Source of the DNA: Kumtagia sp052180275
GTDB taxonomy: Bacteria; Pseudomonadota; Alphaproteobacteria; Rhizobiales; Rhizobiaceae
Reading direction: 5' to 3'
DNA length: 64,000 nucleotides
Assembly (NCBI RefSeq): GCF_052180275.1
Contig: NZ_CP197465.1
Coordinates: 4,712,001 to 4,776,000 of the forward strand
The position numbers and the translations under genes were made by a program. Within the stretch, counting starts at the first letter, position 1. The number at the start of each line of letters is the position of its first letter. The notes under the pieces are model-generated. The model was not told where the DNA came from. It did no database searches and was given only the letters and a program-made list of their open reading frames with translations. Of the stretch, positions 18,096 to 25,657 are shown piece by piece.

Positions 18096-18530
18096 ATGAG
18101 ATTTTTCGCCACCATGGCCGTTGCCGGCCTCCTCGTTCAGACCATCGGCGCGCACGCAGTCGAATTGCGGCACATCACGGTGCGCACCGGCGTCGACGGC
18201 CTCCACCCCGCGCCGATCGCCGTCACGAACTCCACCGCCGCGCCGATCGTTTGCGTCGCCCAACTGGCGCACTGGTATTCCGCCGTCGTGGCGCAGGCCG
18301 GCCCTGGCGCATCGACGCGCATCGCCCTATGGCAGGACCCGTCGACCGGCGCCTTCGTGGCGCTCAACGACAAGCAGGAGAACATGCCCGTCGAGGCGCT
18401 CTGGTGCGGCTTCGAAGGCCGGTCGTATGAGACCCGCGCCGCCCTGCCGCTCGACCGCGGCCAGCCCGCCGCTGCAACTCCGCGCAGCGTCGCCTGCCTT
18501 GAAGAGGCCGGGCGTCTCGCTTGTTCGTAA
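18096..18530 (+). CDS. Small secreted protein of unknown function
   Basis: A 144-residue protein with a Sec signal peptide (MRFFATMAVAGLLVQ to about residue 21) and a mature domain containing four Cys and several Trp, suggesting a disulfide-stabilised periplasmic protein. I do not recognise the family. It is divergent from the BMP binding-protein gene and convergent with the dehydrogenase gene. A TTG at 18084 could extend it by four codons, but the ATG at 18096 begins the signal peptide directly. The upstream CCGGA is a weak ribosome site. Confidence 0.65.
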   Translation: MRFFATMAVAGLLVQTIGAHAVELRHITVRTGVDGLHPAPIAVTNSTAAPIVCVAQLAHWYSAVVAQAGPGASTRIALWQDPSTGAFVALNDKQENMPVEALWCGFEGRSYETRAALPLDRGQPAAATPRSVACLEEAGRLACS

Positions 18531-18545
18531 GTGCCCCTCATCGCG

Positions 18546-19475
18546 CTATTTCGCCGCTTCGAGGATGCGACGGATGGCGATCAGTTTGCCGGCGCGCTCG
18601 CCTTGCAAAGCGGCAATACGCTCGGGCGTGTAGGAATACATGCCCTCGCCTGTCTTGATGCCGAGCTTCCTGGCGGCGAAGCGTTCTTCCACTGCAGGTG
18701 ACACGTCCTTGCGGTCGGCGAGATCGGCGTTGAGGAAGGAAGAGACCGAGCGGTAGATATCGAGCCCCGCCATGTCCAGCAGCGCCATCGGACCGATCAC
18801 CGCGATCTTGTATCCGATGCCCCAGGACACGCAGGTGTCCAGATCCTCGGCCTCGATCACGCCGCGTTCAACCAAATCGACCGCCTCACGCAGAAGCGCG
18901 TAAAGCACCCGGTTCTCGACAAAACCCGGCACGTCCTTCTTCAGCACCACCGGCAGCAGGCCGAGCGAGCGGATCAGGTCGCGGATCGCCGCCACCGTCG
19001 CAGGGGCAGTCTTCGCGCCGCCGATCACTTCGATCATCGGGATGATGTGCGGTGGGTTCGACCAGTGCATGCCGACGAAGCGTTCGGGATGCGAGATGTT
19101 CTCCTGCAATCCGGTGATCGGAATGCCGGACGTATCCGTCGCCACGATCGTTTGCGATCCAATCAACGGGTCGATGGCGCGATAGATTTCCGCCTTGATC
19201 CCGGCGTCCTCCGGCACGTTCTCGATGACCAGATCGCAGCCTTTGACCGCTTCGGCGAGCGAGGCTGCGAAAGCGATCGTTCCCTCGCCTGCCTCCGGCG
19301 GCGTGATGCCAAGCCGATCCAGCGCGCCGGCCGCCACCGGAAGCATCGCCTTCGCCCGCTCGACCGCCGCCGCCGCGCTGTCGAACGCCACGACATCCAG
19401 CCCGCCACGCGCAAGTCGCGCGGCGATGCCCGGACCCATGGTCCCGAGGCCGATGAGGGCGACGCGGCGAATCAT
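18546..19475 (-). CDS. 3-hydroxyacyl-CoA dehydrogenase family protein
   Basis: A 309-residue NAD-dependent dehydrogenase with the 3HCDH_N Rossmann domain (GLGTMGPGIA at about 8-17, then an Asp at the end of strand 2) and the helical 3HCDH C-terminal domain. The catalytic His equivalent is in GMHWSNPPH, followed by the PGFVENR motif. Such proteins act on hydroxyacyl-CoAs or on small hydroxy acids. It is the last gene of the minus-strand bicupin cassette and directly abuts the GST gene (its ATG precedes that stop by one base). The substrate is unknown; the context suggests oxidation of a hydroxy intermediate after ring cleavage. Confidence 0.85.
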   Translation of the reverse strand: MIRRVALIGLGTMGPGIAARLARGGLDVVAFDSAAAAVERAKAMLPVAAGALDRLGITPPEAGEGTIAFAASLAEAVKGCDLVIENVPEDAGIKAEIYRAIDPLIGSQTIVATDTSGIPITGLQENISHPERFVGMHWSNPPHIIPMIEVIGGAKTAPATVAAIRDLIRSLGLLPVVLKKDVPGFVENRVLYALLREAVDLVERGVIEAEDLDTCVSWGIGYKIAVIGPMALLDMAGLDIYRSVSSFLNADLADRKDVSPAVEERFAARKLGIKTGEGMYSYTPERIAALQGERAGKLIAIRRILEAAK

Positions 19476-20102
19476 TCAGGCCGCCTTGGTCGCGGCCGAC
19501 TGCGGCGCCGTCGCCTTCTGGAAGGCGGCGCGCCCGGCGATCGCCGCCACCCAGCGCTCCAGATTCGGCAGCGCCGGACGCTCAATCTTGAAATCGACGC
19601 AGCGCTTCAGGATCGGCGCACAGGCGATGTCGGCAATGGTGAACTTGCCGAGGGCGAGGAAGGATTTGTCGGCAAGATGGCCGTCGACGATCTTCAACTG
19701 CGCACCGAGATCCTTGACCTGCTCCTTGTATTCGGCGGTCTGCTCCTCCGGCGTCAGCTTGGCGCCCTTGAAGGCCGCGAGATAGCCGGGATTGACCGCC
19801 GCAAGCAGAAAATCCATCCAGCGCTCGACCTCGGTCTTCTCGGCAGCCGTCGAGCCGGTAAGCTGGCCCGCTTCCTTGCTCGCGATGTAGCGAAGGATGG
19901 TGTTCGATTCCCAGATCACCGTATCGCCGTCGATCAGGGTCGGCACTTTCGAGGTCGGGTTGAGCGCCTTGTATTCCGGCGTGGCCGTATTCTCGAACTG
20001 CCTTCCATAGTCCTCGCGGCTGTATTCAGCGCCGACCTCTTCCAGCATGAAGAGAACTTTCTGGACGTTTCCGGACGTCTGGCGTCCGAGCAGCTTGTAC
20101 AT
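19476..20102 (-). CDS. Glutathione S-transferase family protein
   Basis: A 208-residue protein with an N-terminal thioredoxin-like domain (SKVPTLIDGDTVIWESNTILRYI, with cis-Pro and the glutathione-binding ES pair) and an all-helical C-terminal domain with the ADIACAP helix-capping motif. In gentisate-type pathways, GST-family proteins isomerise maleylpyruvate. Since this gene is in one cassette with a gentisate-type bicupin dioxygenase, a cis-trans isomerase role is plausible but unproven. Confidence 0.87.
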   Translation of the reverse strand: MYKLLGRQTSGNVQKVLFMLEEVGAEYSREDYGRQFENTATPEYKALNPTSKVPTLIDGDTVIWESNTILRYIASKEAGQLTGSTAAEKTEVERWMDFLLAAVNPGYLAAFKGAKLTPEEQTAEYKEQVKDLGAQLKIVDGHLADKSFLALGKFTIADIACAPILKRCVDFKIERPALPNLERWVAAIAGRAAFQKATAPQSAATKAA

Positions 20103-20126
20103 GGCTTTCTCCCTGTCCTGTTCCGC

Positions 20127-20537
20127 TCAGGCCTTGTCGGCCGGCAGCGGCTTGTAGACGATTGCGTCCATCTCGATCTTGGTGTTGATGACGGCGCGCG
20201 CCTCCACCGTGGTGCGCGCCAACACGGCGTCGCCGATGCCTTCGAGGAAGGCCCTGTTGTAGCGTCCGAAATCACGCACATCCTGCAAATAGGTGGTGAT
20301 GCGCACCACGTCCGACAGCGTCGCGCCCTCATGCGCAATGACCCGCTCGATGGTCTTCAGCGTCGCCAGCGTTTCCACCTCGATCGTGCCGTCGATCATG
20401 TTGTTGTTCTCGTCCTTTGGTACCTGGCCGGAGACGAAGATGTAGTCGCCGGCCCTGACCGCCGGATGGAAGGGAAGGTTCGGATTCTTGTTGCCGACGG
20501 CATAATGCTTGTCGGACTTCCGGGTGCTGTCCGCCAC
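20127..20537 (-). CDS. RidA/YjgF family protein
   Basis: A 136-residue protein of the RidA fold, trimeric members of which hydrolyse reactive enamine and imine intermediates. Typical segments are PFHPAVRAGDYIFVSGQVP, the TLATLKTIERVIA helix and a C-terminal ARAVINTKIEMDAIV strand pair; the conserved Arg expected near the C-terminus aligns with the ARTTVEARA segment. The start is a GTG at 20537 with TAGGAG six bases upstream, the TAG being the stop codon of the preceding LVIVD gene. It may handle imines released by opening of a nitrogen ring in this cassette, which is an inference. Confidence 0.87.
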   Translation of the reverse strand: MADSTRKSDKHYAVGNKNPNLPFHPAVRAGDYIFVSGQVPKDENNNMIDGTIEVETLATLKTIERVIAHEGATLSDVVRITTYLQDVRDFGRYNRAFLEGIGDAVLARTTVEARAVINTKIEMDAIVYKPLPADKA

Positions 20538-20545
20538 GGCCGCTC

Positions 20546-21673
20546 CTAGAACACGCTTGTTTCGATGATGTCGACGCCGCGGATGCGGTCGATCAGATAG
20601 ATGATGCCGCGGTCGTCGATGGTGACGTCGTTGGACGACGAGCGCTCGGCGCCTGCCGGCGGATCCGGCATGAAATGCCCGACCTCCTTCGGCGCGAACG
20701 GATCGGCGATGTCGACCAGCCGCAGCCCCTGCGCGAACCAGGCGAACGGAATGATGCTGCCCTTGAAGCGCTCGGAAGGCTGGTGACAGCCGGTCATCGG
20801 CGGCTGCGGCGCGCCGTCAGGATCGAGGCCCGGCACCTGGAACGTCGAGATCGGCAGCGGGTTGGTCTCGTCGGTGATGTCGTAAATCCATGAGAAGGCC
20901 GGCGGCGACGGGCGCAGCTTCGCCACGTCCTCGTCGGCCACCACCATGATGTCGCGGCCCTTCAGCTTCTGCGGAATCGGCAGGCAGGTATGGGTCGGAT
21001 GCGGGAAGGAAGGGCTGGAATTCAGGTGGCTGATCAGTTTGGGCCGGCTCATGTCGGAGATGTCGAGGATGAACAGGCCGTGGTGCCAGTAGCTGACAAA
21101 CAGCCGGTCACCCATGCGCAGCGGGTGATGGCAGCGCGGCGACACGTAGTCATGCCAGGGATAGTCCTCGCCGCCGCCGGTCCATTGCCCGGGTATCCAC
21201 CAGCGCCCGACCTCAACCGGATGGACCGGATCGATGAGGTCGAGGATCATGACGATGTTGCCGACATACCCATCCGCCGTCGGAGAGATGAAGGCGTAGC
21301 GCCCGTCATAGTCGTAGCGGTGAACACCCTTGCCGCCGGTCATCCATTTGGAGATGAGTTTCGGTTCCGCTGGCTTCGACGTGTCGTAGATCGCCAGCCC
21401 GCCGCCGAACTCGGCTGGACCATCGCTGCCGAAGCGCTCGTGGTTGATGATCATCACGCCGTCCTTGGCCCGCACCTTGTGCGAATGCCAGCCCGGCGGA
21501 ACGTCGATCGTCGCGATCTTCCTCGGCTTGCGCGGGTCCGAAATGTCGACGAGCGTCGTGCCGGAAGGCGGACGCATATGGCCGACATAGAGGATGTCGC
21601 CATCGACCCAGACCTGCCCGCCACCCGGACAGTCGAAATTCGCGAGATGTTTCGTGTTGACGGCGGAAATCAA
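20546..21673 (-). CDS. LVIVD-repeat beta-propeller protein
   Basis: A 375-residue protein made of LVIVD-type repeats: segments such as GTTLVDISDPRKPR, GLAIYDTSKPAEPK, MILDLIDPVHPVEVG, FILDISDMSRPK and LRLVDIADPFAPKEVG recur through its length, as expected for a propeller. No signal peptide is visible, so it is probably cytoplasmic. The function of this family is not known; members sit beside catabolic genes. I choose the TTG at 21673 because AGGGAAGG lies eight bases before it; the frame also opens from a TTG at 21697. It lies between the bicupin dioxygenase and RidA genes on the same strand. Confidence 0.78.
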   Translation of the reverse strand: MISAVNTKHLANFDCPGGGQVWVDGDILYVGHMRPPSGTTLVDISDPRKPRKIATIDVPPGWHSHKVRAKDGVMIINHERFGSDGPAEFGGGLAIYDTSKPAEPKLISKWMTGGKGVHRYDYDGRYAFISPTADGYVGNIVMILDLIDPVHPVEVGRWWIPGQWTGGGEDYPWHDYVSPRCHHPLRMGDRLFVSYWHHGLFILDISDMSRPKLISHLNSSPSFPHPTHTCLPIPQKLKGRDIMVVADEDVAKLRPSPPAFSWIYDITDETNPLPISTFQVPGLDPDGAPQPPMTGCHQPSERFKGSIIPFAWFAQGLRLVDIADPFAPKEVGHFMPDPPAGAERSSSNDVTIDDRGIIYLIDRIRGVDIIETSVF

Positions 21674-21748
21674 ACTGCAACACCTTCCCTGTGACAAACT
21701 CGGGTGGGTCGGACGCCGCGTGCGCGGCGGCCGTCGCGATAGGAAAGA

Positions 21749-22891
21749 CTAGGCGAGACGAAGCAGGTCGCCAGCCTGGTTGCGCCCCCAGCGCTTGTAG
21801 AGCAGCAAGGCCTTCTGGGTGGGCGCGTCGGTCGCACCGAAGAAGATGACCGGCTCCTTGTCCGAGCCGTTGAAATGCTCGACCCAAGAGCCGCCCGGAA
21901 CCGCCAGCGTATCGAACTGGTTCCAGTCGTAGCGCTTGCCGTCGATCATCGAGTGCCCCTTGCCGCGGAACGGCGCGAGCAGCAGGCTTGCCGTCTCGCG
22001 CTGCGGCAGCGTCTTCTCGCCGGGACGCAGCATCTGGACGTAGAAATTGATGGTGTGGAAGACAGGCCCGCCGGTCGACGGATCGACGTAGTCGACGACG
22101 ATGCCCTCATGGGGGTCGCCGTCCCAGTCCTTGTGGGCGTCCAGGACCGCCTGCATCTTCTCCCAGCGATAGACGTACATAGGCGAGGACAGCCCGCCGC
22201 CGCGCTTGTGGTCGACGAAGCGCGGCATCAGGCCGCCCTCGCCATAGATGCGCTGCGAATAATCCGACGGGTAACGCGCCGTCTGGACCTTCTTCTCGAC
22301 CTCCTTGCCGTCGACCATCTCGGTGTATTTGTGGTCGAAATGCACGGCGTGCAGCATCTCGACCAGCGGCAGGTCCAGCACCGACAGGTTCACCGCCTGC
22401 TCGCCGCCGACCGTGCCGTGATTATGCCAGGCGTCGTTCGGCGTCAAAACCATGTCGCCGGGGCCGAACACCACGTCCTCACCCTCGACGCCGGTGAAAT
22501 TGCCCTCGCCTGTCAGGCCGAAGCGGATGGCGCTCGGCGAATGCTTGTGCGGCGGCATGATCTCGTCCGGATCGTTCAGCCGGTAAGCGGTATACATGGT
22601 CGAAACCGACGCACGCTTCGGCGCCAGCCCGGGATTGACCAGGATCAGCGACCGCCGCTCGCTGTCGTCCATGGTGACGAGTTGCGCCGCGCGCTGCAGC
22701 GTCGGCTCTATGTCGGTGTATTTCCAGACGAACGGCACCGCCTTCGGCGTCGCCATGAGCTGTTTGATCTCGTCATGCTCGACGTCCTTGGTCGCCCAGA
22801 ACGGAAACATGTTGCCGCGATGGATGTCGTCATAGAGGTCGGCCAGCGCCGATTGCTTGTTGCTGAGCGAGACCGTGCGAGCGACTGACAT
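21749..22891 (-). CDS. Gentisate/salicylate 1,2-dioxygenase-type bicupin dioxygenase
   Basis: A 380-residue bicupin of the gentisate 1,2-dioxygenase family, which uses Fe(II) and O2 to cleave the ring between a carboxyl-bearing and an adjacent hydroxyl-bearing carbon. The first cupin carries the iron ligands: PPHKHS (His115, His117) and AWHNHG (a His near 156), with the family segments WKYTDIEP, NPGLAP and AIRFGLTGEG. The second cupin (about 250-370) lacks a comparable His triad, as is normal. The ATG at 22891 has AAGGGA at proper distance; the ATG at 22900 would touch that site. The substrate is not determined: gentisate, salicylate or another ortho-hydroxycarboxylate. Confidence 0.83.
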   Translation of the reverse strand: MSVARTVSLSNKQSALADLYDDIHRGNMFPFWATKDVEHDEIKQLMATPKAVPFVWKYTDIEPTLQRAAQLVTMDDSERRSLILVNPGLAPKRASVSTMYTAYRLNDPDEIMPPHKHSPSAIRFGLTGEGNFTGVEGEDVVFGPGDMVLTPNDAWHNHGTVGGEQAVNLSVLDLPLVEMLHAVHFDHKYTEMVDGKEVEKKVQTARYPSDYSQRIYGEGGLMPRFVDHKRGGGLSSPMYVYRWEKMQAVLDAHKDWDGDPHEGIVVDYVDPSTGGPVFHTINFYVQMLRPGEKTLPQRETASLLLAPFRGKGHSMIDGKRYDWNQFDTLAVPGGSWVEHFNGSDKEPVIFFGATDAPTQKALLLYKRWGRNQAGDLLRLA

Positions 22892-22934
22892 GTCAACCAT
22901 CCCTTGCCGAGAACAAATGTCTACCGACCAAGCC

Positions 22935-22952
22935 AACCGTAGCATAGCGGTT
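22935..22952. promoter_or_regulatory. Inverted repeat AACCG-N8-CGGTT upstream of the bicupin gene
   Basis: A perfect 5-bp inverted repeat with an 8-base spacer, 44 bases before the dioxygenase start codon, where an operator would be expected. Similar AACC...GGTT elements occur at 23135-23154 and 24864-24882. Confidence 0.4.
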
Positions 22953-23132
22953 ACGCACTTCAAGCCCAAAAACGAACCCGTTTGTCCAGCAATTCAGAAG
23001 CTTTCGGAGAAAGGCAAATAGCCCTTGAAAAGGAGCATCGTCCCAATAAAATACATGCAATTCAGCTACTTATAGAACACATCGTTTGACGATACCATCC
23101 ACAGGGCGGACATCGGCACGATTCCGCAAGAG

Positions 23133-23156
23133 TCAACCAATAGCCATTTTGGTTGA
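23133..23156. promoter_or_regulatory. Inverted repeat TCAACCAA-N8-TTGGTTGA
   Basis: A perfect 8-bp inverted repeat with an 8-base spacer between the GMC gene stop and the dioxygenase gene. No T-run follows on either strand, so it reads as an operator rather than a terminator. It shares the AACCAAAA...TGGTT form with the repeat at 24864-24882. Confidence 0.45.
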
Positions 23157-23158
23157 GT

Positions 23159-24787
23159 TCAGGCTGCCAGCCTTTGCGCTGCGGCCGCACGGATCAGATC
23201 GGCGCCCTTCTCCGCGATCATGATGACGGCCGCGTTGATGTTGCCGCAAACAAGGTCCGGGATCACCGACGCATCGACGACCCGCAATGCATCAACGCCG
23301 CGCACCCTCAGTTGCGGATCGACGACCGACCGGTCGTCGGCGCCCATGCGGCAGGTGCCGGCGGGATGATGAACCGTGATCGACGTCGCGCGGATATGCG
23401 CATCAATCTCGTCGTCACTCTCGCATTTCGGCCCTGGAAAAAACTCGGCGGCGACATGCGGCGCCATCACCGACTGCGACGCGAGTTTGCGGGCAACGCG
23501 AAAGCCATGTCTCAGCGATTGCCAGTCGCGCGGCGACGACAGGAAATTCTGATGGATCAGCGGCGCGGCGAACGGATCGGCGGATGCCAGCGCCACATGC
23601 CCGCGGCTCTCCGGCTGGACGGCGACGATGCGCGTCGCGAAACCGTCGGGAAACGGCTGCTTGAACGGCTGGAAATAGGGCCAGGCGCCAAGCGGCGCGG
23701 CGGTGAACAGCAGTTGGATGTCCGGGAGCGGGCGGTCCGCGTCGCTTTTCAGGAACGCCACCACGCCGCCCGGCACGTCCCCGGAAAAACCGCGCCCAGT
23801 CAGATAGGTTTTTGCGAAATCGAGGCCGATCCTGTCGGCGCGCATCATGCGCAGGAACGGCCCCTGGCTCTTGCGCCGATACATCAGGATGACCGATACA
23901 TGGTCCTGCAGATTGCTTCCCACATCGGGAGCCGAGACCTGCGTCTCGATGCCGTGGGCGGCGAGCGCGCTTCCATCGCCTATGCCGGAAATCATCAGCA
24001 ATTGCGGTGTGTTGATGACGCCGCCGGCAAGCAGGACCTCGCGCCGAGCACTGACCTGCGAGACCACGCCTCCCCTCGAAAAGGCGACGCCGGTGGCGCG
24101 GCCGTTTGCGAGCAGTACTTTCGTGGCGATGGCCTGCGTCATCACCTTGAGGTTCGGCCGGCGCATCGCCGGCCGGAGATAGGCCGTGGCCGACGAGCAG
24201 CGGCGGCCATTGGAGATCGTCATCTGCAGCCGGCCAAAACCTTCCTGCGTCCCGGCATTGTAGTCATCGGTCTGCGGAAAGCCGGCCTGGCGACTGGCTT
24301 CAGCGAAGGCGTCGATGAGGTCGTCGCGATACCGGCAGAACTGGGTTCGAAGCGGTCCGGACCCGCCACGGTAGCGGGTTTCGCCGCCCTCCCAGCTTTC
24401 GGCCTTGCGGAAGTAGGGCAGCACATTGTCGTAGGACCAATCAGTGAGGCCCGACGCCGCCCAGCGATCGAAATCGCCGCGGTTGCCGCGAACATAGGCC
24501 ATCGCATTGGTCGACGACGAGCCGCCAATGACCTTGCCGCGCGCGCACTCGACCTTGCGGCCGCCGACATTGGCTTCCGGTTCGCAGAAATACATCCAGT
24601 CATGCCGCCGCTCAGTCAGGATCTTGCCCCATCCGAGCGGAATGTGGATCATCGGGTCGCGATCCCAGTCGCCTGCTTCCAGGAGCAGGACCGTGACCTT
24701 CGGGTCCTCGCTCAGGCGATTGGCGAGCACGCAGCCGGCCGACCCGGCGCCGACGATGACATAGTCGAAGGTTTCGGCGGTCGGCAT
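23159..24787 (-). CDS. GMC-family FAD-dependent oxidoreductase
   Basis: A 542-residue choline dehydrogenase/alcohol oxidase-like flavoprotein that oxidises a primary alcohol. The N-terminal FAD motif VGAGSAGCVLANRLSE begins at residue 12, followed by EAGDWD and the GMC signatures ARGKVIGGSSSTNAM and GVINTPQLLMISGIG. The C-terminal active-site region has HHPAGTCRMG and then NINAAVIMIAEKGADLI, giving the catalytic His and Asn pair. The ATG at 24787 has GGGG seven bases upstream and is preferred over ATG 24793 and TTG 24802. It precedes the bicupin gene on the same strand and is divergent from the GntR gene. It is distinct from the pyridoxine 4-oxidase nearby; its substrate is unknown. Confidence 0.86.
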   Translation of the reverse strand: MPTAETFDYVIVGAGSAGCVLANRLSEDPKVTVLLLEAGDWDRDPMIHIPLGWGKILTERRHDWMYFCEPEANVGGRKVECARGKVIGGSSSTNAMAYVRGNRGDFDRWAASGLTDWSYDNVLPYFRKAESWEGGETRYRGGSGPLRTQFCRYRDDLIDAFAEASRQAGFPQTDDYNAGTQEGFGRLQMTISNGRRCSSATAYLRPAMRRPNLKVMTQAIATKVLLANGRATGVAFSRGGVVSQVSARREVLLAGGVINTPQLLMISGIGDGSALAAHGIETQVSAPDVGSNLQDHVSVILMYRRKSQGPFLRMMRADRIGLDFAKTYLTGRGFSGDVPGGVVAFLKSDADRPLPDIQLLFTAAPLGAWPYFQPFKQPFPDGFATRIVAVQPESRGHVALASADPFAAPLIHQNFLSSPRDWQSLRHGFRVARKLASQSVMAPHVAAEFFPGPKCESDDEIDAHIRATSITVHHPAGTCRMGADDRSVVDPQLRVRGVDALRVVDASVIPDLVCGNINAAVIMIAEKGADLIRAAAAQRLAA

Positions 24788-24863
24788 GAACATCCCCGGC
24801 AAAAGCGGCGCAGCGCCCGAAACAAGTCAACCATCGCCCGCCCGATGTTGTCAACCACGGTCT

Positions 24864-24882
24864 AACCAGCTATCTTTTGGTT
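24864..24882. promoter_or_regulatory. Inverted repeat AACCA-N9-TGGTT in the gntR/GMC divergent region
   Basis: A perfect 5-bp inverted repeat with a 9-base spacer lies between the divergent GMC and GntR genes, 62 bases before the GntR start. Related TCAACCA words occur at 24826 and 24851. It is the natural candidate for the GntR operator, a positional inference. Confidence 0.42.
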
Positions 24883-24943
24883 GCACTGGGTTGGGGGTTG
24901 AGTCCCTCGGCCGCGTTGGGCGGATCGGCCCGGGAGGTCAGTA

Positions 24944-25615
24944 TTGGACACATCGGCCGTCATGCCCTTTGGCGTCGATCACATCGTGAAGGCGGTGCTG
25001 GACCTTCAGCGAGACCTCGGGACGCTGCCTCCGGAACGCCAGCTGGCCGAGCGGCTCCAGGTCAAGCGCCACCAGTTGCGCAAGGCTCTCGATACGCTGC
25101 GGCGCTCGGGCGACCTTGCCCCGGCCCGCGTGCGGCGGGCCTCGCCGGAGCAGCCGCGCTATGGAGAAGAACTGGTGCGGGTCACCAATCCGCTCGAGAT
25201 CCTGGAGCTGCGGCTGCTGATCGAACCGGGCTTGGCGCGTCTTGCCTCCGTGCGGGCGTCGACGCATGAGATCGCGGGAATCCTCGACGCGGCGACGACG
25301 CCCGAGAACGCCTCGTCCGGCGCCGTCGACTTCGCCTTTCACCTCGCGGTGGTCAGCGCGGCGCGCAATCATCTCGCCAGCGAGCTCTACAAGATGCTGC
25401 GGCAACTGGGCGTCGATGCGCGGGTGCGCATTGCCGGCACCGGCGCGCCGAGCTGCCCCAAACGCATCGCGCAGCGCGATTCCGAGCATCGGCTGGTCGC
25501 CGAAGCGATCGCCCGGCGCGATCCGGAGGCGGCCGAAGCGGCCATGCGCGCGCATCTGCTCTCAGTTCAGAAGCAGATCAACGAACGCACCAATGCCGCT
25601 GCCTTTGCCGCCTGA
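24944..25615 (+). CDS. GntR-family (FCD) transcriptional regulator
   Basis: A 223-residue regulator with an N-terminal winged helix (TLPPERQLAERLQVKRHQL, about 27-45) and a C-terminal all-helical FCD ligand domain, where Asp, His and further His residues (VDFAFHLAVV, DSEHRLVAEAI) form the usual metal and effector site. The start is a TTG at 24944 with GGGAGG six bases upstream; an ATG at 24962 is the alternative. It is transcribed towards the pyridoxine 4-oxidase gene 42 bases downstream and away from the GMC/bicupin cassette, so it probably controls one or both. Confidence 0.86.
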   Translation: MDTSAVMPFGVDHIVKAVLDLQRDLGTLPPERQLAERLQVKRHQLRKALDTLRRSGDLAPARVRRASPEQPRYGEELVRVTNPLEILELRLLIEPGLARLASVRASTHEIAGILDAATTPENASSGAVDFAFHLAVVSAARNHLASELYKMLRQLGVDARVRIAGTGAPSCPKRIAQRDSEHRLVAEAIARRDPEAAEAAMRAHLLSVQKQINERTNAAAFAA

Positions 25616-25657
25616 TCCCGGGCTTTCCATCGCTATTGCGCCGGGAGGCGATTTTCA

